From Aporhodopirellula aestuarii (GTDB taxonomy: Bacteria; Planctomycetota; Planctomycetia; Pirellulales; Pirellulaceae), in the NCBI RefSeq assembly GCF_023701485.1, contig NZ_JAMQBK010000013.1, forward strand, positions 1 to 64,000: DNA of 64,000 nucleotides, read 5' to 3'. This document shows, one piece after another, positions 28,786 to 39,258 of the stretch (position 1 is the stretch's first letter; every line of letters begins with the position of its first letter). A program made the position numbers and the translations under genes. Under the pieces are notes generated by a model that saw nothing but the letters and a program-made list of their open reading frames with translations, did no database searches and was not told the DNA's origin.

Positions 28786-29563
28786 AGGGTGGTTCGTGCT
28801 TGCCCCGCCATGGCTCTTCGCACGGGGGGCATGGACGGGAACGGGTGTGAACGAACGTTTACAGTGAGCAGGTGCTTCCGAATGAGGCGGGCTGAAATCC
28901 TTTTTCGAGGAAGAGAATTGCCACTCCCCCTTCCCCTCGCTCGACCCTGCCGGGGGGAGGGTGAATCCATTCTTAAAGCACGTTATTGGGAGGGATGTAG
29001 GGGTTGTGAGACTGCTCAAATTTGATTCTGTCGTACAGTATGCGGGATACCCCGCAATTGCGCATTAACGTCGGACGTGTTTTGATTTCCGTCCGATAGT
29101 TCCAATGTGACCTTGAAGTATGGCTCAGCCGGCTCTAGGTGATCTTCGCTTGGGGCAAAGAGTAGATCATCACAAACCGGCTGAGCCTACTTCGGTTTTT
29201 CTGAGAGCATTCACGTTTTTGCTGTCGCCACCGTCGCTATACGGTGGACCACGTTCTGGGGAACGTAGCTGCCAAACAAGAGTCTTCGGCTCTTTCAACG
29301 ATGCTGCAGCGAAAGCGAATGATTTTGTCCGAGTCCGTATGCGGACCGGTTCGTCATCGGAGAAGTCGGAGCTTTCGTTACAAGCGGCATTGTTGAACAC
29401 GCGATTCAATGAAACGTGTTGCGAAATTCTTCGTTCGTCACGCAGCGACGTGCCGCATGATCGCCGAGCGACAAGGCGTAAAAAAATCACGGGAGCTGAT
29501 TGCTGAACCCGTGATTGTTTGGTTGGTCGTGCTGCGATCGAAGCCCTTCGATCTCGCTAACCG
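28786..29563. other. Repeat-rich intergenic region
   Basis: No gene is supported. There is a CCCTCCC-type element at about 28921-28970 that resembles the repeats at 34998-35044 and 35176-35222, an inverted repeat GGCTCAGCCGG (29122-29132) / CCGGCTGAGCC (29177-29187), and a dispersed repeat with hairpin CCACCGTCGCTATACGGTGG (29229-29248). Confidence 0.55.
29223..29273. repeat. Dispersed intergenic repeat (ACGGTGGACCACGTTC type), copy
   Basis: Contains hairpin CCACCGT/ACGGTGG followed by ACCACGTTCTGGGGAACGTA. Related copies lie at 13080-13105, 30628-30676 and 55247-55334. All are intergenic. Confidence 0.65.
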
Positions 29564-30433
29564 TTACTGAATATCATCATCGCTGATTCCGAGCGTCTTC
29601 GCCAAGTTGCGACGCTGTGTTTCAACGGTATCGAAGAGTCGCTCGTGGAGTGTACGAAGACTATCGACCAGTTCGACTGCTTCGTCTAATGACGTGTCTT
29701 TTGTTAAGGGCTTTGCGGTGAACTCATCGCTCAAAAGTTTTGGCTCAACTTGGAGGCCTCCATCGTCCACGGCTGCCTGGAGATACGTTTGGCTGACGAA
29801 GATGTGGCGACGGAGTTGCTCGGTGACATAGATGTACTTAGCTTCATTGGCTTGATAACGAGCTTCCGCAATTTCTTTTTCTGCTTCTCTGACGGCAGCA
29901 GTGTTCGTATTTTTGCTCTTCGGGGTGGCGTCACGAACTGGGGAAGATTGTTCAACATCTTCGGCGCGAATCAAATGCGATTTAGCGATGCCGAGAAGGC
30001 ACAGTGTCATGAGCTGCTGGATCTCCGCCGGTTCGACATTCACTTTGCCGCTACGAATTCGATCTGCGACGTAAACGCATTCAGATGCGATGGGCACCAC
30101 TCCCGCTTCGCCACGCGTCATCGCGGCGGATGCGGCTAGGTTCAACCAAGCAGCGCACTTGTCGAGTTCATCGGCCAACTGCTCCTTGTCTTCGGATCCG
30201 ATTAACGCGCGGACGGTTTCGGTTTGCTCGAGTGCTTCGTAGCACAACGGCCAAAATGTGGTTTTGTCGATGGTGACCCAACCCGTGGCTTCCTGGGGCC
30301 GCGCGTCGTAGAACTTCGGCCGCTGAGGTTTGATGGTGTTGGGACTATCTTCGGCTGCGAGTGGGAGGCTAGCAGCCAGCACAGCGGTCACAAGGATTCC
30401 GAACCGAGCGCTTCCGACCAAGAAATTGGGCAT
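29564..30433 (-). CDS. Exported protein of unknown function
   Basis: The 289-residue protein has a signal peptide (FGILVTAVLAASLPLAAED, cleavage near residue 28). The mature part is helical, with KFYDARPQEATGWVTIDKTT near its start and a possible coiled coil in AVREAEKEIAEARYQANEAK (about residues 183-202). There is no Cys in a lipobox. I do not recognise a family. It stands alone, with the next gene on the same strand (carB) well downstream. Confidence 0.72.
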   Translation of the reverse strand: MPNFLVGSARFGILVTAVLAASLPLAAEDSPNTIKPQRPKFYDARPQEATGWVTIDKTTFWPLCYEALEQTETVRALIGSEDKEQLADELDKCAAWLNLAASAAMTRGEAGVVPIASECVYVADRIRSGKVNVEPAEIQQLMTLCLLGIAKSHLIRAEDVEQSSPVRDATPKSKNTNTAAVREAEKEIAEARYQANEAKYIYVTEQLRRHIFVSQTYLQAAVDDGGLQVEPKLLSDEFTAKPLTKDTSLDEAVELVDSLRTLHERLFDTVETQRRNLAKTLGISDDDIQ

Positions 30434-30830
30434 TGAGTGACTTCCTTTTTTTGAAAACCGAACGTGGACAGGTGTTTAATGGCTATATAATCCCACAACT
30501 GAGCGCCGGGTTTTGTAAAAACTGACACGATTTTCGAGTTTTTTCCAAAGTGGCGGGTTGGCAGCCGATTGTCGGGTGATCGTGATAGCCGATACCCCGG
30601 AGCTGCGTGAGCGTTTTCGTTTCCGTTGTAGCCAGCGTGGCCCCGGGTGGATCACGTTCTGGCGAACGTGATTACCTATTGCGAGCGTGCGTCCTTGCTA
30701 GCGATGGACTCAATGCTCATTAATCACTGCGTACTTGCCGGGGGCAATGGATCGGAAGCAACAACGCATCGCTTTGAGTTTGATGAGTTGTTGCCCGGCG
30801 TGCTGCCTCACGCTAATTGAGTTGGCAAAC
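30434..30830. other. Intergenic region with dispersed repeat
   Basis: No gene is supported. A copy of the dispersed repeat, ending ATCACGTTCTGGCGAACGTG, lies at 30628-30676. The promoter of the exported protein on minus should be near 30434-30520. Confidence 0.45.
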
Positions 30831-30859
30831 AAAAAAAGCCGCCGGTTTGCACCGGCGGC
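30831..30859 (-). terminator. Intrinsic terminator of carB
   Basis: GCCGCCGGT and ACCGGCGGC (30838-30859) form a stem with a short loop; on the minus strand a U run follows from the A tract at 30831-30837. It lies about 30 bases beyond the carB stop. Confidence 0.85.
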
Positions 30860-30889
30860 CTGATGGTTGTTGCTCAAGTGAATCGGCGA

Positions 30890-33800
30890 TTAGCCGTTGG
30901 CAGCGTATCGGTGTTGGAGCGATTCCACTTCCATTTCGTTCTCGCGGACCGCCTTCATCGCCCGCACGGCTGCTTCCGCGGCTGCGAGGGTGGTGATGCA
31001 TGGCACGCCGTGTTGCACGCCGGCAGCCCGGATTTTGCCTTCGTCCGTGCGGGCTCCCTTGCCACTCGGCGTGTTGAGAATCAATTGCACGTCGTCGTTC
31101 TTGAGATAGTCAATCAGGTTGGGATGCCCTTCGGCAATCTTTTTGATCGGCGTAACGGCGATGCCCGCGTCGGTGAGCCGTTGGGCGGTGCCTTCGGTGG
31201 CGAGTAGTTCGAAGCCCAGGTCCATCAGCGACCGGCCGAGGTCGACGACATCGTCTTTGTGTCGCGCCGACAGCGAGAGGAAGATCTTGCCGGAATCGGG
31301 CAGCACCGTGCCGGCGGCGAGTTGGCTCTTGGCGAACGCCATCGAGAACATCTCGCTGATCCCCATGACTTCGCCGGTGCTTCGCATCTCGGGGCCGAGC
31401 ACAATGTCGACGCCCGCAAACTTGCGGAAAGGGAACACGCTTTCTTTGATGGAAACGTGTCGCGGGATCGGTTCTTGAAGGGCGCCCAATTCGGCCAGCG
31501 TTTTGCCCGCCATGACTTTGGTCGCGATCCCGGCAACCGGGACGCCGGTCGCTTTGGCGACAAACGGAACCGTGCGGCTGGCCCGCGGGTTGACCTCGAG
31601 GATGTAAACCTGTGGCCCTTCGGATTCAAGCTTGACCGCAAATTGGATGTTCATCAGCCCGACGACGTTGAGCCGGGCGGCGAGTTTCCTTGTGGCGTCG
31701 CGGATTTCAGCGAGCACCGGTTGGGTCAAGCTAAACGATGGGATGCAACACGCCGAGTCACCGGAGTGAACACCGGCTTCTTCGATGTGTTCCATGATGC
31801 CCATGATGACGCAGTCATTGCCATCGGAGATCGCGTCGACGTCGACTTCGGTGGCGTCTTCGAGGAAGCGATCGATCAGGACGGGTTGTCCGTCAGCAAC
31901 GATAAACGCTTCGGCGACGTAACGCTCGAACTGGGCGCGATCGTAGCAAATTTCCATCGCTCGTCCGCCGAGCACGAAGCTGGGCCGGACCAAGGCGGGA
32001 TAGCCGATCCGTTTTCCTTCGACGCGGGCTTCTTCCATGTTCCGTGCGATACCCGACGGCGGTTGTCGCAGTCCGAGTTCGTTGATCAGGCTTTGGAACA
32101 GCTCGCGGTCTTCGGCGGTGTCGATCGTGTCGACGCTCGTGCCGATGATTGGCACGCCGGCTTGTTCGAGTCCACGCGCGAGGTTGAGGGGTGTTTGTCC
32201 GCCGAACTGAACGATCACGCCATCGGGCTTGATCTCGTCGCAGATGTTTAGCACGTCCTCGATCGTCAATGGTTCGAAGAACAGCATGTCCGAGGTGTCG
32301 TAGTCGGTCGAAACGGTTTCGGGGTTACTGTTGACCATGACCGATTCGATGCCGAGTTCCTGCAAGGCGAACGAAGCGTGGCAGCAACAGTAATCGAACT
32401 CGATTCCTTGGCCGATGCGGTTGGGGCCGCCGCCGAGGATCATGACGCGTTTGCGGTCGCCTTTGGGGGGGACTTCGGATTCCGATTCGTAGGTGCTGTA
32501 GAAGTACGGCGTCAACGCCTCAAATTCCGCCGCACAGGTGTCGACACTCTTGAAGACGGGACGGATGTCTTGGGCGAGACGGTGAGCGCGAACCTTGAGT
32601 TCGGTCGATCCGGTCATCGCAGCGATGTGTCGGTCGGAGAAACCACGACGTTTGATGTCGAGCATCCTTTCGGCATCGATTTTGTCGAGCGAACCGATCG
32701 CAGTGACCTCGTTCTCGATTTCGATCAGATGCATGAGGTGTTCGAGGAACCATTCGTCGATATGCGTCAACGCATGGATTTCGGCAACGGTCATGCCGGA
32801 CTTCATCGCGTACCGGATGTAGAAGACGCGTTCGCTGCCCGGGGTGCTGAGTTTGGCGCGGATTTCGTCGCGGTCCGGTTGTTCGTCGGTGCCCCATTTA
32901 TCTTTCGGGTCACTGCCGAAACCGAACGCACCGACTTCGAGGCCACGGAGTGCTTTTTGGAACGACTCTTGGAACGTGCGTCCGATCGCCATCGTTTCGC
33001 CAACGCTCTTCATTTGCGTCGTCAGTGTCGCGTCGGCTTCGGGGAATTTCTCGAACGCGAAACGCGGCATCTTGGTGACGACGTAATCGATCGTCGGTTC
33101 GAAGCAGGCCTTCGTTTTTTGGGTGATGTCGTTGGGCAACTCCCAGAGGCGATAACCGACGGCGAGTTTGGCGGCGATTTTGGCGATCGGGAAACCGGTC
33201 GCTTTACTCGCCAACGCACTACTGCGGCTGACCCGTGGGTTCATTTCGATCACGATCATGCGTCCCGTATCGGGCTCGATCGCGAACTGGATGTTACTGC
33301 CTCCGGTCTCGACACCGATTTCGCGGATAACGGCCATCGAGGCGTCACGCATCCGCTGATATTCTTTGTCGGTGAGCGTTTGCGCCGGCGCGACGGTAAT
33401 CGAGTCGCCGGTGTGCACGCCCATCGCGTCGAAGTTTTCGATGCTGCAGATGATCACGACGTTATCGTCGCGGTCCCGCATGACTTCCATTTCGTATTCT
33501 TTCCATCCGATGATGGATTCCTCGATCAGGACTTCGGTGACCGGTGACTGGTCGAGTCCGTTCTGCACGAGCGCGTCGAAATCGTCTTTGTTGTAGGCGA
33601 TCGCCGATCCGGATCCGCCCATCGTGAAGCTGGGGCGGACGACGGCGGGCAGGCCGACTTCGGCGAGTGCCTCGCGTGCTTCGGCGAGCGTGCCGATCGT
33701 GAAGCCTTTGCAGACGTCGAGACCGATTTTTTCCATCGCCTCTTTGAATTGGTCGCGTTCTTCGGCCTTGGCGATGACTTTGGCGTTTGCTGCGATCATT

Positions 33801-34141
33801 TCAACGCCGTATTTCTCAAGCACACCGTTGGCGTCGAGGTCCATCGCGACGTTGAGCGCCGTTTGTCCACCGAGAGTGGGCAGCAAAGCGTCAGGGCGTT
33901 CTTTGGCGATGACCTTCTCGACCACCTGCCACGTCAACGGCTCAATGTAAGTCGCGTCGGCCGTGGCCGGGTCGGTCATGATGGTCGCGGGATTGCTGTT
34001 GACCAGCACGACCTCATAGCCTTCCTCGCGGAGAGCTTTGCAGGCTTGCGTGCCTGAATAGTCGAATTCACAAGCTTGGCCGATAACGATGGGGCCACTG
34101 CCAATGAGCAGAATTTTTTTGATGTCTTCGCGGCGAGGCAC
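30890..34141 (-). CDS. carB: Carbamoyl-phosphate synthase large subunit
   Basis: CarB makes carbamoyl phosphate from bicarbonate, ATP and ammonia delivered by CarA, feeding arginine and pyrimidine synthesis. At 1083 residues it is full length. The start [22 protein letters not shown] is typical. The two ATP-grasp halves are clear (first carboxyphosphate half, residues about 1-400; second, about 555-935, starting [20 protein letters not shown]), with the oligomerisation domain between and an MGS-like allosteric domain at the C-terminus (about 945-1070). It is not next to carA or a pyr gene. Confidence 0.96.
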   Translation of the reverse strand: MPRREDIKKILLIGSGPIVIGQACEFDYSGTQACKALREEGYEVVLVNSNPATIMTDPATADATYIEPLTWQVVEKVIAKERPDALLPTLGGQTALNVAMDLDANGVLEKYGVEMIAANAKVIAKAEERDQFKEAMEKIGLDVCKGFTIGTLAEAREALAEVGLPAVVRPSFTMGGSGSAIAYNKDDFDALVQNGLDQSPVTEVLIEESIIGWKEYEMEVMRDRDDNVVIICSIENFDAMGVHTGDSITVAPAQTLTDKEYQRMRDASMAVIREIGVETGGSNIQFAIEPDTGRMIVIEMNPRVSRSSALASKATGFPIAKIAAKLAVGYRLWELPNDITQKTKACFEPTIDYVVTKMPRFAFEKFPEADATLTTQMKSVGETMAIGRTFQESFQKALRGLEVGAFGFGSDPKDKWGTDEQPDRDEIRAKLSTPGSERVFYIRYAMKSGMTVAEIHALTHIDEWFLEHLMHLIEIENEVTAIGSLDKIDAERMLDIKRRGFSDRHIAAMTGSTELKVRAHRLAQDIRPVFKSVDTCAAEFEALTPYFYSTYESESEVPPKGDRKRVMILGGGPNRIGQGIEFDYCCCHASFALQELGIESVMVNSNPETVSTDYDTSDMLFFEPLTIEDVLNICDEIKPDGVIVQFGGQTPLNLARGLEQAGVPIIGTSVDTIDTAEDRELFQSLINELGLRQPPSGIARNMEEARVEGKRIGYPALVRPSFVLGGRAMEICYDRAQFERYVAEAFIVADGQPVLIDRFLEDATEVDVDAISDGNDCVIMGIMEHIEEAGVHSGDSACCIPSFSLTQPVLAEIRDATRKLAARLNVVGLMNIQFAVKLESEGPQVYILEVNPRASRTVPFVAKATGVPVAGIATKVMAGKTLAELGALQEPIPRHVSIKESVFPFRKFAGVDIVLGPEMRSTGEVMGISEMFSMAFAKSQLAAGTVLPDSGKIFLSLSARHKDDVVDLGRSLMDLGFELLATEGTAQRLTDAGIAVTPIKKIAEGHPNLIDYLKNDDVQLILNTPSGKGARTDEGKIRAAGVQHGVPCITTLAAAEAAVRAMKAVRENEMEVESLQHRYAANG

Positions 34142-34538
34142 GATCTTGGATTCCAGTTAGCGGGGAGGCGAGAGGCGTCAAATTTTGGGAAGGATACCAA
34201 GTTTTCTGTTGGGCGCAGAGGACGGAGACCGGACGAAAGGTTGCTAGCAATTGCGGGATGTCTGCCACTAAGAGCTTTTTGGGGAAGATGACGCCGGGGG
34301 GGCCTTTAGAACATTGGATTCTTGGCCAGAAGTTCCTCGACTCAGTCCCGTGGGGTGGGTAAATTGAGGTTAGGAAATGAGAGGTTTGTGAGAAGTTGGT
34401 GATTTGAATTGGCAAAGAATTGCATCAAATTTCCATCTGTTTCTTCCAAACCACCGCAAATACAAGGCTGCCCATACTCAGGCGGAGTATTTCTTGTACT
34501 TGCTTCAATGCCACAAGACGGGGCTATAGGAAAACATC
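34142..34538. other. Intergenic region between divergent carB and a small gene
   Basis: About 400 bases without a gene or repeat that I can recognise. It must hold the carB promoter (minus) and the promoter for the 34539 gene (plus). Confidence 0.4.
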
Positions 34539-34832
34539 ATGAGAATATTCGGATTCCGAGTGATCCTGTCGGGGCTCTCACAAGCCAGTGAAGGCTTGGC
34601 CCACGCACTCTACGAGGCCGGTTGCAGCGATACATCGGTTCGCTCTTGCAAGGGAGTGGTTTCGGTGAAATTCCAGCGGGAATCAGATTCGTTGGATACG
34701 GCACTGTTGGATGCGCGAGATCAAGTTGAGACGGCAGGATATCGGGTCGAAAGAATTGAACTGGACGGCGACAGTCTCGATGCGCTGGCCTCCGACTGCG
34801 GAGCCACCCTAACCGGGCAACATTGGCGATAG
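34539..34832 (+). CDS. Small conserved-looking protein of unknown function
   Basis: A 97-residue product starting MRIFGFRVILSGLSQASEG, preceded by AGGAAAACATC as a ribosome binding site. It is soluble, with alternating strands and helices (VVSVKFQRESDSLDTALLDA), which looks like a compact alpha/beta fold. No membrane segment or signal is seen. I do not recognise a family. It stands between carB and a tandem duplication. Confidence 0.6.
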   Translation: MRIFGFRVILSGLSQASEGLAHALYEAGCSDTSVRSCKGVVSVKFQRESDSLDTALLDARDQVETAGYRVERIELDGDSLDALASDCGATLTGQHWR

Positions 34833-35398
34833 TTGATTGTTCGCTTTCCGCGATCCGCCTCCGCCGAGTGGTGGGGGTGCTCACAGGTGTGTCTAGACAT
34901 TCGTTAGTCCGTCAGGAGTTCGCGGACGCGTTTTGAAGTGGCGCGTTTTGCCGATGTGATCGGGTTCTGAGGCCTGCAGAGTAAGTTCTGCGGAAAGCCC
35001 TCCCCGGCCGCTTTCGCGTCCGACCCTCCCGCAAGCGGGAGGGTGAAGGTTGAGAACGCAGGTGCAGAACTGGTGTGTTGGTTTGGTTAACGGTTCGCGT
35101 ACGCGTTACTAAGTTGCGAGTTTTGCCGAAGTGATCGGGTTCTGAGGCTCGCAGAGTGAGTTCTGCGGCGAGCCCTCCCCGGCCGCTGCCGCGTCCGACC
35201 CTCCCGCAAGCGGGAGGGTGAAGTCAGAGAATGCAGGTTCAGGACTGGTGTTTTGGTTTGAACAGCATTTTGCGAACCGTTCGGGTTGTGACGATTCGTC
35301 GCGGGAGCTGACTTTCTCAGCATGGGGCGGTTTTCAGGAATGGACGCGTAGAGACAATACATTGTCTGTTTCGTCCCCACGCTCGCTCCTATCTTCTT
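34833..35398. other. Intergenic region made of a tandem duplication
   Basis: Most of this 566-base gap is a direct duplication of a non-coding unit of about 170 bases (34918-35086 and 35093-35260). Nothing coding is seen. Confidence 0.6.
34918..35260. repeat. Two-copy tandem repeat of about 175 bases
   Basis: Both units begin GTTCGCG, share GTGATCGGGTTCTGAGG, then AGCCCTCCCCGGCCGCT, GTCCGACCCTCCCGCAAG and the hairpin CCCTCCCGCAAGCGGGAGGG, and end TGGTTTG. The offset is 175 bases. Copies differ at scattered positions, so the duplication is not recent. The hairpin segment also resembles 28921-28970. Confidence 0.85.
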
Positions 35399-36721
35399 AT
35401 GACTCTTTCGCTGATGCTTGGTTCTCGCCGACGTTTTCTGCTTAGGAAGCGGTCTGTTCAGACGATTTCGTGTTGTCGCGTGCCGTTTGCGGTGCAGATG
35501 TTTTGCGTTTGGACCGTTGGCTTGTCTTGCCTGGTGTTGTTGGCTGGGTGTCGCGAGTCAGCACCGGAATTCGATGTGAACCGAGTGCGTGCAATGTCGC
35601 TGGAGATTTCCCGCGATGTTCCGACTGAGGCCGCGCTGCAAGACGTGTCTCCGCTAATCGAAACCCTGTTCGGGACACCTCAATCGCCGCGTTGGCCGGT
35701 CGAGTGGATGGCGACAGACGAGCAGCGGAGTTTGGTTTCGCTGGATCGATTGAAGATCGCAGCCGGTGGGGTGACGAGCGACCAGGAAAACGCCCACACC
35801 GGTCTGTATCAAGAACACTGTGTGATTTGTCACGGGATTTCGGGCAGCGGCGCGGGCCCGGCGTCTCGATATCAAGTCCCCTACCCGCGTGACTTTCGAG
35901 CCGGAGTGTTCAAATGGAAATCAACCTCGAGGTCCGAGAAGCCGACTCGCGATGATCTGATGCAATTGTTGGTGAAAGGCATTCCGGGAACACCGATGCC
36001 GAGTTTCTCGATTCTGCCGCCGTCGGAGCGGGAGGCGATCGTTGACTACGTGATCTATCTTTCGGTGCGTGGTGAAGTTGAGCGTGAGCTGTTGGCATTC
36101 GCGATCGACATGCTGGACTACGACACCACGCCGCCGGAAGAAGACCTACGTTTGCGTTTGGTGTCGACCGCGGATTCGGCGGAAGTACCGAGTGAAATGA
36201 CCGAGGGCCAAGAGGCAATCGCGGAAGTGATCGACGATGTGGTGGGACGCTGGACGAGTGCCGAGCCGACGCCGGTGCCGCCGTATCCAGAATTGGAAGG
36301 TGACGAATTGGCGGCATCGATTGAACGTGGGAAAGAGATTTTTCACGGCCAGATCGCAAACTGCGCCGGCTGTCATGGGCAGGGTGGTGCGGGCGGTCTA
36401 CCATCGCTTGATTACGACGACTGGACGAAAGATTTTACGACACGCATCGGTATCTCTCCGGACGACAAGGATGCGGTGAAGCCGTTTCGAAAAGCGGGCG
36501 CGTTGCCACCCCGGCAGATCGATCCGCGTGTGCTCGCTGGTGGAATCATGCACGGCGGCGGTGATCCCGAGACATTGTATCGCCGAATTCAGAACGGAAT
36601 CGCTGGCACCCCGATGCCGAGTGTTGAAATCAGCGAAGATTCGGCAGGCAAAACAGGTTTGTCACCCGATCAAGCCTGGGATTTAGTGAATTATCTGAGC
36701 GAGATGATTGCAAACCCGTGA
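35399..36721 (+). CDS. Two-heme c-type cytochrome lipoprotein
   Basis: The protein is up to 440 residues. A lipobox (LVLLAGC, Cys51 from the first Met) suggests membrane anchoring; the true start may be the ATG at residue 34 (35498). Two heme c motifs are present: CVICH (141-145) and CAGCH (322-326), each in a cytochrome c-like domain with possible axial Met in GIPGTPMPSF and GIAGTPMPSV. It precedes ctaA and ctaB and is likely an electron donor to, or partner of, a terminal oxidase. A small membrane protein begins 62 bases after its stop. Confidence 0.85.
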   Translation: MTLSLMLGSRRRFLLRKRSVQTISCCRVPFAVQMFCVWTVGLSCLVLLAGCRESAPEFDVNRVRAMSLEISRDVPTEAALQDVSPLIETLFGTPQSPRWPVEWMATDEQRSLVSLDRLKIAAGGVTSDQENAHTGLYQEHCVICHGISGSGAGPASRYQVPYPRDFRAGVFKWKSTSRSEKPTRDDLMQLLVKGIPGTPMPSFSILPPSEREAIVDYVIYLSVRGEVERELLAFAIDMLDYDTTPPEEDLRLRLVSTADSAEVPSEMTEGQEAIAEVIDDVVGRWTSAEPTPVPPYPELEGDELAASIERGKEIFHGQIANCAGCHGQGGAGGLPSLDYDDWTKDFTTRIGISPDDKDAVKPFRKAGALPPRQIDPRVLAGGIMHGGGDPETLYRRIQNGIAGTPMPSVEISEDSAGKTGLSPDQAWDLVNYLSEMIANP

Positions 36722-36783
36722 CACGGACGCTCGTCGCCTGTCTCTCCCTTTCCCCACCTCATGTTTCCTGTTCCCACATCAAA

Positions 36784-36954
36784 ATGCGTGATACCTTTCG
36801 ATCCGTCGGTGCTCTCACGGGGCTGTGTGTTGGCCTTTCCTTGATGTGGTTGATGGGCATGGGGGGATTGGTGCCTGCGGCGATTTTCGGTGCTGGTGGT
36901 GCGGTCATCGGCGGCATGACAGGAGAACGGATTCACGATCGGGGAGGACGTTAA
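36784..36954 (+). CDS. Small membrane protein before ctaA
   Basis: The 56-residue product from ATG 36784 (MRDTFRSVGALTGLCVGLSL) has two hydrophobic stretches, the second Gly-rich (AAIFGAGGAVIGGMTGERI). It ends 2 bases before the GTG of ctaA, so the two should be translated together. No family is recognised; possibly an oxidase assembly helper, by position only. Confidence 0.55.
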   Translation: MRDTFRSVGALTGLCVGLSLMWLMGMGGLVPAAIFGAGGAVIGGMTGERIHDRGGR

Positions 36955-36956
36955 CA

Positions 36957-38018
36957 GTGGCGTCAACAACGAATCATGCATCCGCGTATTCCACGCCCGA
37001 ATCTGATTTGGGTCAGGCCGCGGTGCCACAATCACGCTGGCCGCGACGATTGGCGGTGGCGTTGGTTGTCCTGGTATGGCCGCTGATTTGGGTGGGCGGT
37101 CTCGTCACGACCTACGATGCGGGGATGTCGGTGCCCGATTGGCCGGGGACGTACGGTTACAATCTATTTCTCTATCCGCTGTCGACGTGGCTGCTCGGCC
37201 CGTTCGATCTGTTCATCGAGCACGGTCACCGATTGCTCGGCGCGTTGGTCGGGTTTGTCGCGATCGGTTTCCTAATCGCCTCGTGGCGGGGTGATTCCAG
37301 GCGTTGGGTCACGGTGCTCGCCGGTGCGGTTCTGTTGGCGGTGATCGGGCAAGGAGTGTTGGGCGGAATGCGGGTGACGATGAGTGCCCGCGTGTTGGCG
37401 ATGATTCATGGTTGTACCGGTCCCGCGTTTTTTGCGTTGTGCGTCGTAGCCGCGTGCGTGACGGGGAATCATTGGCGGCGCAAGTCGGTTTTGGAGGCCG
37501 CCGGTGTGGGCGTATCGGAAGCGGGGCCGAGTCAGTCGCCGCGGATGTTTCTGCCGATTTTGATGGTGGCGATCGCTTATTTGCAAATTGTTTTGGGGGC
37601 CCAGTTGCGGCACGCTCTGCCGACGGCGAGCCCCGGAATGTTTGCTCACACGGCGATGACCCACGCCGCAACGGCGATCCTGTTCGCGTTTCTGGCGGGA
37701 GTGGCCTGGTGGCGAATGCGGGGGTGCGGCGATTTGACGCTCTCGCGTCCTGCGGCAGGATTGGTATGCTTTGTGGGCGTGCAGATTCTGCTCGGGGTGG
37801 GGACGTGGATTGTCAATTATGGGTATCCACCGATATTGGAGTCGTTGCCCGGCAGTGCGTCGTATCGGTTGGAATCGAAGAACCTGCTTGATGCCTGGAT
37901 TGTGACGGGGCATGTTGCCACCGGATCATTGATTCTGGCTGTTTCAACTCTACTGGCGGTGCGTCTCAAACGTCGCCGGGCCGTTTTGGCGGAATGGCGA
38001 TCCAGTCGTGAGTTGTAG
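36957..38018 (+). CDS. ctaA: Heme A synthase (CtaA/COX15)
   Basis: CtaA oxidises the C8 methyl of heme O to a formyl group, giving heme A for aa3 oxidases. The 353-residue protein starts at GTG 36957 with GGGGAGG upstream. It has about eight membrane helices and the conserved histidine motifs in EHGHRLLGALVGF, MIHGCTGPAFF, FAHTAMTHAATAI and VTGHVATGSLI. The loop TYDAGMSVPDWPGTYGYN is characteristic. It overlaps nothing and is followed 84 bases later by ctaB. Confidence 0.92.
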   Translation: MASTTNHASAYSTPESDLGQAAVPQSRWPRRLAVALVVLVWPLIWVGGLVTTYDAGMSVPDWPGTYGYNLFLYPLSTWLLGPFDLFIEHGHRLLGALVGFVAIGFLIASWRGDSRRWVTVLAGAVLLAVIGQGVLGGMRVTMSARVLAMIHGCTGPAFFALCVVAACVTGNHWRRKSVLEAAGVGVSEAGPSQSPRMFLPILMVAIAYLQIVLGAQLRHALPTASPGMFAHTAMTHAATAILFAFLAGVAWWRMRGCGDLTLSRPAAGLVCFVGVQILLGVGTWIVNYGYPPILESLPGSASYRLESKNLLDAWIVTGHVATGSLILAVSTLLAVRLKRRRAVLAEWRSSREL

Positions 38019-38102
38019 CGATCGCCGGCGTCAGCACGCTGCGTCGCTTATCAAACACCGAATCAATCTCTTTTCTCATCACTTACACTCACGGGGCCGC
38101 TC

Positions 38103-39158
38103 ATGGCGACCGACTGCCGCGAATCGTCGACTGCACTCTTGGATGAACCGCCCGTGATGGAAGAGGACAATCGCGAATCGTTGGATAACGTGATTCAACA
38201 ACATGACGATCCGATCGCCGACGAATCGCAGCCGAAACGAATCGGCAAACGTCGCCGCGAACCCACCGTGACTCGCGACATCGTCGAACTGACCAAGCCA
38301 CGAATCGTGATGATGATCTTGGTCACGACGGTCGCGTCGGCTTGGATCGCGATGGCGGGCGTTACCGGCGTGAGTCTTTCGTTTGGGGCCTGGATCGTGT
38401 TGTTGTTGGGAACCGGGTTGGTCGCCGGCAGTGCGGGAGCGGCGAACCAGGTTTACGAGCGGGTGATCGATACCCTGATGCCGCGAACGGCGTCACGGCC
38501 GTTGGCGTCTGGACGCATGTCGCTCGCCGCGGGGGTCGCGCTGACCGGTGCGGCCGGTTTGGTCGGCACGGGACTACTCGCCTGGGAATTTGGAGCGTTG
38601 CCGGCCGTGGTCGGTGCCGCAACTTGGGCGTTGTATGTTTTGGTCTACACCCCGATGAAAACTCGCACGGCTTGGAACACGACGGTTGGCGCGATCGCTG
38701 GTGCGTTGCCCGTCTTCATGGGGTACACCGCCGCCGGTGGCCAATTGACCGATTTGTCGGGTTGGATGTTGTTCGGCGTGCTAGCGTGTTGGCAGTACCC
38801 ACATTTTATGGCGATCGCGTGGCTGTACCGACGGCAGTACGCCGAGGCCGGTTTCCAGATGACCACGACGGTTGAACCGACCGGACGCAGTGCCGCGTGG
38901 CAGAGCATTGCTGGCACGATCGCGTTAGCGACCTGCGGTGTCGTGGCGTGTTTGGCTCCGGCGGGCGAGTGGATTCTTTCGCCCGCGAGCATCGTAACTG
39001 CAGCGTGCGTCCTTGCCGCGTGTTGGCCGCTGCTCAAAGCATCGTTGCGGTTCCGGCAATCTCCCGAAGACATACGGGCCCGCAAAATGTTGCGTTGGTC
39101 ATTGGTCGTCTTGCCAGCCGTTTTGTTGGTGATGACGTTGCGTATGATTGGCCTGTAA
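38103..39158 (+). CDS. ctaB: Protoheme IX farnesyltransferase (heme O synthase)
   Basis: A UbiA-family prenyltransferase that adds farnesyl to heme B. The 351-residue protein has a 55-residue hydrophilic N-terminal extension, then the family start VELTKPRIVMMILVTTVAS and the substrate-binding motif NQVYERVIDTLMPRTASRPL. The second Asp-rich-type motif is less exact. Eight or so helices are predicted by eye. It supplies heme O to CtaA encoded upstream. Confidence 0.93.
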   Translation: MATDCRESSTALLDEPPVMEEDNRESLDNVIQQHDDPIADESQPKRIGKRRREPTVTRDIVELTKPRIVMMILVTTVASAWIAMAGVTGVSLSFGAWIVLLLGTGLVAGSAGAANQVYERVIDTLMPRTASRPLASGRMSLAAGVALTGAAGLVGTGLLAWEFGALPAVVGAATWALYVLVYTPMKTRTAWNTTVGAIAGALPVFMGYTAAGGQLTDLSGWMLFGVLACWQYPHFMAIAWLYRRQYAEAGFQMTTTVEPTGRSAAWQSIAGTIALATCGVVACLAPAGEWILSPASIVTAACVLAACWPLLKASLRFRQSPEDIRARKMLRWSLVVLPAVLLVMTLRMIGL

Positions 39159-39235
39159 AGATCGACGCGAGAGCGAAGTTCAAAGGGCTAGCAAAGTTCG
39201 GCGAGACAGTGAAGTTCGACGCGAAAGCGAATACC
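39158..39235. repeat. 18-base tandem repeat between ctaB and the ABC gene
   Basis: AAGTTC recurs at 39176, 39194 and 39212, exactly 18 bases apart, within units such as GACGCGAGAGCGAAGTTC and GACGCGAAAGCGAATACC. If read in the frame of the ABC gene it gives a hexapeptide pattern (RRESEV, RRDSEV, RRESEY). Confidence 0.7.
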
Positions 39236-39258
39236 GGCGGGAAGGCATTGTCGACGAG

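Noticed and set aside
31259..33547. Two long plus-strand frames antisense to carB
   Set aside because: carB is full length and intact on the minus strand; the antisense frames have no recognisable motifs.
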